A stretch of DNA of 64,000 nucleotides from Oceanitalea stevensii. GTDB lineage: Bacteria > Actinomycetota > Actinomycetes > Actinomycetales > Actinomycetaceae. The notes beneath the pieces were generated by a model. The model was given only the letters and a program-made list of their open reading frames with translations, made no database searches and had not been told where the DNA came from. The first letter of the stretch is position 1, and every line of letters begins with the position of its first letter. This document shows, piece after piece, positions 29,614 to 37,197 of the stretch. The stretch spans positions 78,550-142,549 of the forward strand of contig NZ_JACSPO010000001.1 in assembly GCF_014837105.1 (NCBI RefSeq), given 5' to 3'. The position numbers and the translations under genes are program-made.

Positions 29614-31295
29614 GCCACACCCACCCCGACCTCGCGCCCCCGGGGCCCCTCGCGCCAGGGGCGCTGCGCATCGTCGCCCTCGGAGGCCTGGGTGAGGTCG
29701 GCCGCAACATGGCCGTCCTCGAGTACGAGGGCCGCCTGCTCATCATCGACTGCGGTGTGCTCTTCCCCGAGGACCACCAGCCCGGCGTCGACCTCATCCT
29801 CCCGGACTTCGACTACATCGCCGACCGCATGGGCGACGTCGAGGCCATCGTCCTCACCCACGGGCACGAGGACCACATCGGCGCCGTGCCCTACCTCCTG
29901 CGCCTGCGCCAGGACATCCCGCTCATCGGCTCCCAGCTCACCCTCGCGTTCATCGAGGCCAAGCTCAAGGAGCACCGCATCACTCCCCGCACCCGCGCGG
30001 TGAAGGAGGGGCAGGTCGAGCGCTTCGGGCCCTTCGAGACCGAGTTCGTCGCCGTCAACCACTCCATCCCCGACGCGCTGGCCGTCATGGTGCGCACCGG
30101 TGCCGGCAACGTGCTCCACACCGGTGACTTCAAGATGGACCAGCTGCCGCTGGACGGCCGGATCACCGACCTGCGCGCCTTCGCCCGTCTCGGCGAGGAG
30201 GGCGTGGACCTGTTCATGACCGACTCGACGAACGCTGAGGTCCCCGGCTTCACCACCGCCGAGGCGGAGATCGGCCCGGTCCTGGACGCCGTCTTCGCCG
30301 ACGCCACCCAGAAGATCGTCGTCGCCTCCTTCGCCTCGCACGTGCACCGGGTGCAGCAGGTGCTCGACGCCGCCTACGCCCACCGCCGCAAGGTCGCCTT
30401 CGTCGGGCGCTCGATGGTGCGCAACATGAAGATCGCCTCCGACCTCGGCTACCTCCACGTCCCGGAGGACACCGTCGTCGACATCAAGCAGGTCGACGAC
30501 CTGCGCGACGACGAGCTCGTCCTCATGGCGACCGGTTCCCAGGGCGAGCCGATGGCGGCCCTCAGCCGCATCGCCAACCGCGACCACCGCGTCGCGGTCG
30601 GCCCGGGGGACACGGTGATCTTCGCCTCCTCCCTCATCCCGGGCAACGAGAACTCGGTCTACCGGGTCATCAACGGGCTCACCCGTCTCGGCGCGAAGGT
30701 CGTCCACCAGGCCAACGCCCGGGTGCACGTCTCCGGCCACGCCAGCGCCGGTGAGCTCCTCTACTGCTACAACATCGTCAAGCCGCGCAACGTCATGCCG
30801 GTGCACGGGGAGATCCGCCACCTCGTGGCCAACGGGGCGCTCGCCGTCAAGACCGGTGTGCCCGCCGAGCGGGTCGTGCTCGCCGAGGACGGCGTCGTCG
30901 TCGACCTCGTCGACGGGAAGGCCCGGATCGTCGGCGCCGTCCCGAGCCGGTACGTCTACGTCGACGGCTCGTCCGTCGGGGAGATCACCGAGGCCGAGCT
31001 CAAGGACCGTCGGATCCTCGGCGAGGAGGGCTTCATCTCGATCTTCGCCGCCGTGGACTCCGCGACCGGCGCCGTCGTCGCCGGACCGCACATCCAGGCC
31101 CGCGGCATGGCCGAGGACGAGTCCGTCTTCGACGGCATCCTCCCCAAGCTCGCCGAGGAGCTCACCAGCGCGGCGCGCGGCGGGGCGACCGACACGCGCC
31201 AGCTGCAGCAGGTGATGCGCCGGGTGGTGGGCCGCTGGGCGTCCAGCAGGCTGCGCCGCCGTCCGATGATCATCCCGGTCGTCGTCGAGGCATAG
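29610..31295 (+). CDS. rnj: ribonuclease J
   Basis: Metallo-beta-lactamase-fold RNase with endo- and 5'-3' exonuclease activity, central to rRNA maturation and mRNA decay in actinobacteria. The 561-residue product carries the HGHEDH zinc motif at residues 84-89, the HSIPDAL segment, HTGDFKMD, the beta-CASP domain with TDSTNAEVPGFT and SSLIPGNENSVYR, and HVSGHAS. The MPVHGEIRHL motif is present and the C-terminal domain is Arg-rich. It begins at a GTGA overlap with dapA, so it is translationally coupled. With pnp at 22.1 kb it gives the window two principal mRNA-decay enzymes. Confidence 0.96.
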   Translation: MSHTHPDLAPPGPLAPGALRIVALGGLGEVGRNMAVLEYEGRLLIIDCGVLFPEDHQPGVDLILPDFDYIADRMGDVEAIVLTHGHEDHIGAVPYLLRLRQDIPLIGSQLTLAFIEAKLKEHRITPRTRAVKEGQVERFGPFETEFVAVNHSIPDALAVMVRTGAGNVLHTGDFKMDQLPLDGRITDLRAFARLGEEGVDLFMTDSTNAEVPGFTTAEAEIGPVLDAVFADATQKIVVASFASHVHRVQQVLDAAYAHRRKVAFVGRSMVRNMKIASDLGYLHVPEDTVVDIKQVDDLRDDELVLMATGSQGEPMAALSRIANRDHRVAVGPGDTVIFASSLIPGNENSVYRVINGLTRLGAKVVHQANARVHVSGHASAGELLYCYNIVKPRNVMPVHGEIRHLVANGALAVKTGVPAERVVLAEDGVVVDLVDGKARIVGAVPSRYVYVDGSSVGEITEAELKDRRILGEEGFISIFAAVDSATGAVVAGPHIQARGMAEDESVFDGILPKLAEELTSAARGGATDTRQLQQVMRRVVGRWASSRLRRRPMIIPVVVEA

Positions 31296-31310
31296 GACAG
31301 AGGGAGTGCG

Positions 31311-32864
31311 ATGGCCGCGACGCTGATCATCCTCGTCGCGGCCATCGTCGCTTTCGTCTCCGGCAGGATCCCGCTCGCCATCGTGGCGATCGGGGTGGCC
31401 CTGGCCCTGTGGGCCACCGGGGTGCTCGAGCTCCAGGACGCGCTCGCCGGGTTCGGTGACCCGACGGTGCTGTTCATCGCCGCCCTGTTCGTCGTGAGCG
31501 AGGCCCTCGAGGCCACCGGCGTGACCGCGTGGGCCGGCACCCAGGTCATCCGTCGCGCCGGGACGTCGCGGACGGCGATCCTCCTCGCCGTCTCCCTCCT
31601 CGTCGCGGTCCTCACCGCCTTCATCAGCGTGAACGGGGCGGTGGCCGCCCTCATCCCGATGGTGGTCGTCGTCGCGACCCGCGCCGGGATCCCGGTGTCC
31701 CACCTGCTGCTGCCGCTCGCCTTCACCGCGCACGCCGGGTCGATGCTCCTGCTCACCGGCACCCCGGTGAACATCATCGTCAGCGAGGCCGCGCAGGACG
31801 CCGGGGAGCGTGCCCTCGGCTTCTTCGAGTTCGGGCTGGCCGGTGTCCCGCTGCTCGTCGGGACCGTGCTGGTCATCGTGCTGCTCGGGCCCCTCCTCCT
31901 CCCGGACCGGACCCCCAACGAGCTGCCCAGCGACCTGACCGCGGTGATCGGGGTGCTGCGTGAGCAGTACGCGCTGCCCGCCGACCAGCGGCTGACCAGC
32001 GCCGAGCGCGGGGTCGCGGAGGTCACCGTCGCGCCGCGGTCAGCGCTCGTCGGGCTCCATGTCTTCCCCGGCATGGCGACGCCGAGCGGGGACCTCGTCG
32101 TCGTCGCGGTCCAGCGGGGCGGTGAGGACCTCACCGGTCCGGACTCCCACCTGCGGCCTGGGGACACGCTGCTCGTCAGCGGCACCTGGGAGCACCTCGA
32201 GCGGCACACGGCCGGGCCCGACGTGCTCGTCGCCACCCCGCCGGACGAGCTGCGCCGCGGCGTCCCGCTGGGGCGCGGGGCCCGGCGCACCCTCACCGTG
32301 CTCGCGCTCATGGTGCTGCTGCTCGCCACCGGTGCGGTGCCGCCCGCGGTCGCCGGGCTGCTCGCCGCGTGCGCGCTCGTCCTGTCCGGTGTGCTCACCC
32401 CCGTGCAGGCCTTCCGGAGGATCGGCTGGTCCACCGTCGTCCTCGTCGCCGGCATGATCCCGCTGTCGACCGCCTTCATCACCACGGGCACGGCCGATCG
32501 CATCGCCGAGGAGCTGCTCGGCGTCGTCGGCCAGAGCTCGCCGCACGTGGCCCTGCTCGCCATGTGCGTGCTCACCATGGTGCTCGGGCAGCTCATCTCC
32601 AACACCGCCACCGTGCTCATCCTCGTGCCGGTCGCGGCCGCCCTCGCCGCGGACCTCTCGGTCTCGGTCCTGCCCTTCATGCTCGCCCTGGCGGTCTCCG
32701 GTGCGGCCTCCTTCCTCACCCCGGTCGCGACCCCGGCCAACACCATGGTGCTGGAGCCCGGCGGCTACCGGTTCGGGGACTACGGCAGGCTCGGGCTGCC
32801 CCTGCTGCTGCTCTTCCTCGTCGTCGCCGTCCTGTGGGTGCCGGTCGTCCTGCCCTTCGGGTGA
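31311..32864 (+). CDS. SLC13/DASS-type permease with a central RCK_C (TrkA-C) domain
   Basis: A 517-residue membrane protein. Membrane helices are arranged in two halves, each with an SNT-like loop: LTGTPVNIIVSEAA near residue 150 and ISNTATVLILVPVA near residue 428. One cytoplasmic RCK_C-like domain lies between them, about residues 225-305 (VTVAPRSALVGLHVFPGM to RPGDTLLVSGTWEHL). Such proteins are annotated as SLC13 or citrate/sulfate transporters; the substrate is not predictable. ATG after GAGGGAG, 15 bases from rnj. The stop codon lies in the loop of a perfect hairpin. Confidence 0.88.
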   Translation: MAATLIILVAAIVAFVSGRIPLAIVAIGVALALWATGVLELQDALAGFGDPTVLFIAALFVVSEALEATGVTAWAGTQVIRRAGTSRTAILLAVSLLVAVLTAFISVNGAVAALIPMVVVVATRAGIPVSHLLLPLAFTAHAGSMLLLTGTPVNIIVSEAAQDAGERALGFFEFGLAGVPLLVGTVLVIVLLGPLLLPDRTPNELPSDLTAVIGVLREQYALPADQRLTSAERGVAEVTVAPRSALVGLHVFPGMATPSGDLVVVAVQRGGEDLTGPDSHLRPGDTLLVSGTWEHLERHTAGPDVLVATPPDELRRGVPLGRGARRTLTVLALMVLLLATGAVPPAVAGLLAACALVLSGVLTPVQAFRRIGWSTVVLVAGMIPLSTAFITTGTADRIAEELLGVVGQSSPHVALLAMCVLTMVLGQLISNTATVLILVPVAAALAADLSVSVLPFMLALAVSGAASFLTPVATPANTMVLEPGGYRFGDYGRLGLPLLLLFLVVAVLWVPVVLPFG

Positions 32865-32873
32865 CCCGAAGGG
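32853..32873 (+). terminator. hairpin with the SLC13 stop codon as its loop
   Basis: CCCTTCGGG pairs perfectly with CCCGAAGGG around the three-base loop TGA, which is the stop codon of the permease gene. No U-tract. Confidence 0.6.
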
Positions 32874-32897
32874 TGCCGCCGCGGACACCTCCGTCGC

Positions 32898-32903
32898 TAT
32901 GCT
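32898..32903 (+). promoter_or_regulatory. -10 element upstream of the AbgT-family gene
   Basis: TATGCT, giving a predicted leader of roughly 60 bases. No obvious -35. Confidence 0.45.
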
Positions 32904-32972
32904 GGGCCCATCGCGGTCCTTGCAAGGGCGGAGAAGCAGGGGCACGCGAGCACTCCTGCGGACGAGGCACGC

Positions 32973-34625
32973 ATGGCGACGACCGAGACGGGGAGCTCCG
33001 AGTCCTCGGGGTTCCTCGACTGGATCGAGCGGGTCGGCAACAAGGTGCCGAACCCGTCGATCATGTTCGTCTACCTCATCGGCGTCGTCGCCGTGCTGTC
33101 CGCGCTGCTCGCCTGGGCGGGCGTCAGCGTGACCGACGAGGTCGTCATCCCGGTCCCGCGGGACGAGTTCAACCAGATCAACGAGCACCTCGGGGGGACG
33201 TACTCGATCTACGACTCCACCACGGGTGAGCCGGCGACCCTCCCGGACTACGTCGTCTCGGAGGAGACCTTCGACGTCCGCAGCCTCCTGTCCGTCGACG
33301 GCGTGCGGTTCTTCTTCTCCTCCTTCGTCGACAACTTCGCGGGCTTCGGTGTCGTCGCCACGGTGCTCATCGCGATGGCGGGAGTGGGCGTCGCCGAGCA
33401 CGCCGGCCTCATGGCCGCGCTCATCCGCAAGGTCGTCAAGATCGCCCCGCCGCGGTGGCTGGCCTTCGTCCTCATCTTCGTCGGTGTCCTCTCCTCGGTC
33501 GCCACCGACGCCGGCTACCTCATCCTCGTGCCGCTGGCGGCCGCAGCGTTCCTCTCGGTGGGCCGGCACCCGCTCGCCGGCCTCGCCGCGGCCTTCGCCG
33601 GGGTTGGCGCCGTCTTCGGTGCCAACCTCCTCATCACGCCCTCGGACAGCATGCTCACCGAGATCACCAACGAGGTGCTGTCGAGCGCGGGCATGGACAC
33701 CATCGAGGTGACGCAGAACTTCTACTTCGCGATCGTCTCCTCGTTCGTGCTCGCCGTCGTCGTCCTCCTCGTCACGGTGCTCGTCACCGAGAAACGGCTC
33801 GGTGCCTACGACGCCGCCGGGGGAGCGGACGCCCCCGAGGAGGGGGAGGTGGACGAGGCGGCGGTCTCCCGCGGCCTGCGCTTCACGCTGTGGGCGATGC
33901 TCGTCTACGTCGTCGTCATCGCACTGCTCACCCTGCCGCCCGGCGCGCCGCTGCGGGACCCGGAGACCGGCGACATCATCGGCACGACGCCGTTCATGGC
34001 CAGCCTCATCTTCATCATCTCCCTCGCGTTCCTCGTCGCCGGCGTCGCCTACGGGGCGGGGGCGCGCACACTCGTCGGCGGGGACGCCGCGGTCAACGCG
34101 ATCGCCAAGACCTTCGGCAGCCTGGGCGGGCTGCTCGTCATGTTCCTCATGATCGCCCAGTTCATCGCGGTGTTTAACTGGAGCAACCTGCCCACCGTCG
34201 CGGCCGTCTCCGCGGCCGAGCTCCTCGAGCAGGCCAACGTGCCGGCGATCGTGCTCCTGCTCGCGTTCATCCTCGTCATCGTCGTCCTCGACGTCATCCT
34301 CCCCGGGCTCGTGCCGAAGTGGGTGATCTTCGCCCCGGTGTTCATCCCGATCTTCGCCACCCTCGACGTCGCCCCGCAGACCCTGCTGGCGGCCTACCGG
34401 GTGGGCGACTCGCCGGTCAACGTGCTGACGCCGCTCATGGTGTACCTGCCCTTCATGGTCACCGTCGCCCAGCGGTACAAGAAGGATGCGGGCATCGGCA
34501 CGATCATCGCGCTCATGCTGCCCTACGCCGTCGCGGTCCTCGTCGCGTGGACGGTGCTGTTCGTCCTGTGGTTCGTGCTCGGCATCCCGTGGGGCCCGGG
34601 CTCGCCCGTCAACCTGCCGGGGTGA
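32973..34625 (+). CDS. AbgT-family transporter
   Basis: A 550-residue inner-membrane protein of the AbgT family (p-aminobenzoyl-glutamate import in E. coli; antimetabolite efflux for MtrF/YdaH). Landmarks include VGNKVPNPSIMFVYLI at the N-terminus, the VATVLIAMAGVGVAEHAGLM segment, SSVATDAGYLILVPLAA, AGVGAVFGANLLITPSDSML and the C-terminal SPVNVLTPLMVYLPF. The first periplasmic loop, about residues 50-110, is large as in the family. It lies 39 bases before an M17 aminopeptidase gene, suggesting uptake and hydrolysis of a peptide-like or glutamate conjugate, which is inference. Confidence 0.88.
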   Translation: MATTETGSSESSGFLDWIERVGNKVPNPSIMFVYLIGVVAVLSALLAWAGVSVTDEVVIPVPRDEFNQINEHLGGTYSIYDSTTGEPATLPDYVVSEETFDVRSLLSVDGVRFFFSSFVDNFAGFGVVATVLIAMAGVGVAEHAGLMAALIRKVVKIAPPRWLAFVLIFVGVLSSVATDAGYLILVPLAAAAFLSVGRHPLAGLAAAFAGVGAVFGANLLITPSDSMLTEITNEVLSSAGMDTIEVTQNFYFAIVSSFVLAVVVLLVTVLVTEKRLGAYDAAGGADAPEEGEVDEAAVSRGLRFTLWAMLVYVVVIALLTLPPGAPLRDPETGDIIGTTPFMASLIFIISLAFLVAGVAYGAGARTLVGGDAAVNAIAKTFGSLGGLLVMFLMIAQFIAVFNWSNLPTVAAVSAAELLEQANVPAIVLLLAFILVIVVLDVILPGLVPKWVIFAPVFIPIFATLDVAPQTLLAAYRVGDSPVNVLTPLMVYLPFMVTVAQRYKKDAGIGTIIALMLPYAVAVLVAWTVLFVLWFVLGIPWGPGSPVNLPG

Positions 34626-34664
34626 TCCGGCACCCGTTCCCCACCGACCGGAAGGAGACCCGTC

Positions 34665-36173
34665 ATGAGCACCACGCTCGACGACATCCTCACGAGGATC
34701 GTGCCCTCCTTGCGGACGGACCTCGCCGTCACCGTCGTCGCCGACGGCGAGAGCGTGGACGCCGACGCGCTCGCCGTTCCCGTCCCCAGTGACGGGGCGG
34801 TCCCGGACGTCCTCGGCGTCGACCTGCCGGCCCTCGAGCGGGCCGGCTTCACCCCCGAGGTGGGCAAGGCCATCGCCTTCCCGTCCTCCCAGCAACCGGT
34901 GCTCGTGGCGGTGGGGGTGGGGCAGGTGGGCCGGCTCGGTGCTGCCGAGGTGCGGGACGCTGCCGCCGCCTTCGCCCGGGCCGTGCCGCAGGACGCGCGG
35001 CTGGCCACCCGGATCCCCGTGAACGACGCCCTGTCCGCGCGGGACTCCGCCGCTGCCGTGGTGGAGGGGATCGTGCTGGCCCGCTACCGGTACTCCCTGC
35101 GCAGCGAGCACCGCGGGCCGGTGGCCCTCCGCTCGATCGTCCTCGTGGCGCCCGACGACGCCGTCGAGGAGGCCCGGGCCGGGGTGGCGCGAGGCCTGGC
35201 CACGTCCCGGGCCGCCTGCCTCGCCCGGGACCTCGCCGCCTGCCCGGCCGGACTCCTCACCGCGACGCGCCTCGGGGAGATCGCCGAGGCCCTCGCTGCG
35301 GAGTCACGGCTGGAGGTGGAGGTCCACGACAAGGCCGCCGTCGTCGAGATGGGCCTGGGCGGCTTGCTCGGGGTGAACAAGGGCTCGGTCGAGGAGCCGC
35401 GGATGATCGTGCTGCGCTACGTCCCCGAGGGGGAGCCCACCGGCCACCTCGCGTTCGTCGGCAAGGGCGTCATGTACGACTCCGGCGGCATCAGCCTCAA
35501 GCCGGGCGACCTGTCGCACTCCCAGATGAAGAACGACATGACCGGCGCCGGGAACATCCTCGCGGCGATGTCCGTGATCGCCGAGCTCGGCGCCACCGCG
35601 CAGGTCACCGGTTATCTCATGTGCACCGACAACATGCCCTCCGGCTCCGCGATGCAGCTCGGTGACGTCCTCACCATCCGCGGCGGCAGGACCGTCGAGG
35701 TGCTCAACACCGACGCCGAGGGGCGCCTGGTCATGGCCGACGCCCTGGTCCTGGCGGTCGAGGAGGGCGCCGACGCGATCGTCGACATCGCCACCCTCAC
35801 CGGGCAGTGCCTGCGCACCCTGGGGGAGGAGGTCGCCGGCCTCTTCGCCAACGACGACGACCTCGCCTCCCAGGTGGTCGCGGCAGCCGAGCACACCGAC
35901 GAGCAGGTCTGGCGCCTGCCGCTCGTGCGCAGCTACCGCGCGGAGCTCGACTCCGAGATCGCGGACATGAAGAACATGGGCGGTGCCAACGGCGGCTCGA
36001 TCCACGCCGCCCTCTTCCTCGAGGAGTTCGTCGCCGGCACCCCGTGGGCGCACCTCGACATCGCCGGCACCGCCCAGTCCTCGGCCGAGCGGGGCTGGGT
36101 GAACAAGGGCCCCACGGCCTTCGGTGCGCGTCTGCTCGTCGAGCTCGCGCTCGGGTTCGCGCGGCGAAGGTAG
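34665..36173 (+). CDS. pepA: leucyl aminopeptidase, M17 family
   Basis: Cytoplasmic di-metal aminopeptidase. The 502-residue product has a divergent N-terminal domain and a catalytic domain with VGKGVMYDSGGISLKP near residue 265 (Lys and Asp ligands), MKNDMTGAGNIL, and the signature NTDAEGRL near residue 347, followed by ATLTGQCLRTLG and HLDIAGTAQSS. The usual FDSGG is YDSGG here. ATG after GGAAGGAG. Probably co-transcribed with the AbgT-family gene. The 3' end converges with the toxin-like gene, 50 bases apart. Confidence 0.94.
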   Translation: MSTTLDDILTRIVPSLRTDLAVTVVADGESVDADALAVPVPSDGAVPDVLGVDLPALERAGFTPEVGKAIAFPSSQQPVLVAVGVGQVGRLGAAEVRDAAAAFARAVPQDARLATRIPVNDALSARDSAAAVVEGIVLARYRYSLRSEHRGPVALRSIVLVAPDDAVEEARAGVARGLATSRAACLARDLAACPAGLLTATRLGEIAEALAAESRLEVEVHDKAAVVEMGLGGLLGVNKGSVEEPRMIVLRYVPEGEPTGHLAFVGKGVMYDSGGISLKPGDLSHSQMKNDMTGAGNILAAMSVIAELGATAQVTGYLMCTDNMPSGSAMQLGDVLTIRGGRTVEVLNTDAEGRLVMADALVLAVEEGADAIVDIATLTGQCLRTLGEEVAGLFANDDDLASQVVAAAEHTDEQVWRLPLVRSYRAELDSEIADMKNMGGANGGSIHAALFLEEFVAGTPWAHLDIAGTAQSSAERGWVNKGPTAFGARLLVELALGFARRR

Positions 36174-36223
36174 CGCGCCCAGCCGGCCCTCCCACCGAGC
36201 AGAGTGGTTCCGACGGTGAGCCC

Positions 36224-37006
36224 CTACCCGAACTCGATGTGGGTGCCGCCCTGCTCCGCGAAGACCCTGTAGTAGATGTAGTAGTGGTCGTCCGTGAAGT
36301 ACACGGAGTGGTCGTCGCCCATGATGACGCGGGTCAGTCCCGCGGCGGCGCCGGGCGGGGCGTACACCGCCTCGAGGTAACGCGGCCCTGCCGGCAGGAC
36401 GTGGAACGCGAACCCCGCCTCGAGCAGGTGGTTCTGGACGTAGGAGCCCGTCGGGCTCGTGGGACTCCCGTGCCCGCCGTGTGCGCTGTAGTTGCGGTGG
36501 TGGGGGTGCGGGTTCAACCGGTTGACGACCTGGTCGAGGCGCCCGGCGATGCTCAGCGGGACGCGGCCCTGCGGACCGACGTACCAGTACGTCGTCCTGC
36601 CCGGCGTGACGACGTCGGGCGCCCTCGTCCCGAGGGCGTCGTTCAGCCGCTCGTACGCGTTGCGCACCACGACCGTCTCCGTGTCGCCGAGAAGGCGCTC
36701 CAGCGCCTGGCGGTACCTGACGAGAGTGGCGTGGTCGACGTCGTCGGTCTCGATCCGTCCGACACCGGGCAGAGGGATGTTGATGACCTCCCGCTGCACC
36801 GCCGGGAGTGGCGCCGTCGTCGGTCGGCCCGTGTGCGCCAGGAGCGCCGTGACGGCGGAGTTCCCCACGCTTCGCTGGAGCGCGCGCAGCCGGCCGGGCC
36901 CCGGTACGGCGGTGGGACCGATGACCGGAGGTCCGCCCTCGCGCAGGCCGGCCGGCCGGCGGCGATCGGACCCGGGCGCGTTCTCGGGGGACCTCGTGTC
37001 ACGCAT
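36224..37006 (-). CDS. probable barnase-like RNase toxin with eCIS-cargo-type N-terminus
   Basis: A 260-residue protein not recognised by overall similarity. Residues 1-38 are Arg/Pro/Gly-rich without signal peptide or membrane helix. Residues 40-56 read LRALQRSVGNSAVTALL, the QR-x2-GN-x-AV motif common at the start of actinobacterial polymorphic toxins and proteins linked to extracellular contractile injection systems. Residues 210-249 align without gaps to the barnase C-terminus: Glu212, Arg226 and His241 (in YFTDDHY) fall on barnase Glu73, Arg87 and His102. The middle is His/Gly/Ser-rich and unrecognised. Start ATG 37006 has GAGGAG upstream. No barstar-like or other immunity gene is adjacent and no injection-system gene is in the window. 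The RNase assignment is inference from motif alignment. Confidence 0.6.
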   Translation of the reverse strand: MRDTRSPENAPGSDRRRPAGLREGGPPVIGPTAVPGPGRLRALQRSVGNSAVTALLAHTGRPTTAPLPAVQREVINIPLPGVGRIETDDVDHATLVRYRQALERLLGDTETVVVRNAYERLNDALGTRAPDVVTPGRTTYWYVGPQGRVPLSIAGRLDQVVNRLNPHPHHRNYSAHGGHGSPTSPTGSYVQNHLLEAGFAFHVLPAGPRYLEAVYAPPGAAAGLTRVIMGDDHSVYFTDDHYYIYYRVFAEQGGTHIEFG

Positions 37007-37064
37007 GGCGGCTCCTCGGTGAGGCAGGGCGCGGTGGACCAGGGTCGGTGATCGAATGACGGCA

Positions 37065-37070
37065 AACGTA
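37065..37070 (-). promoter_or_regulatory. possible -10 element of the toxin-like gene
   Basis: TACGTT on the minus strand, giving a leader of about 50 bases. It lies inside the 191-base divergent spacer shared with ftsK. Confidence 0.3.
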
Positions 37071-37163
37071 CTGTGCTGCCGTCCGACGGAACAGGGACGA
37101 TCGTGCAGACTCTGGCGTGCCATCGCGCGATCGGCAGGCTTCGTGTGGTTCAGTGGACCCGCA

Positions 37164-37182
37164 GGTGCGTCTGAGACGCACC
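37164..37182 (+). promoter_or_regulatory. hairpin upstream of the ftsK ribosome-binding site
   Basis: GGTGCGTC pairs perfectly with GACGCACC around a TGA loop, ending five bases before GGAGG. Regulatory role is inference. Confidence 0.4.
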
Positions 37183-37197
37183 GCTTGGAGGACACAC

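Noticed and set aside
29370..35111. Very long minus-strand open frames opposite rnj and the two transporter genes
   Set aside because: Shadows of real genes, with Asp/His/Gly/Arg-rich low-complexity translations.
36190..36215. Degenerate copy of the array repeat (ACCGAGCAGAGTGGTTCC) between pepA and the toxin-like gene
   Set aside because: Only a loose match to the core; not distinguishable from chance in this composition.
37007..37197. Barstar-like or other immunity gene next to the barnase-like toxin
   Set aside because: The 191-base divergent spacer and the 50-base gap to pepA contain no open frame with a start and ribosome-binding site.
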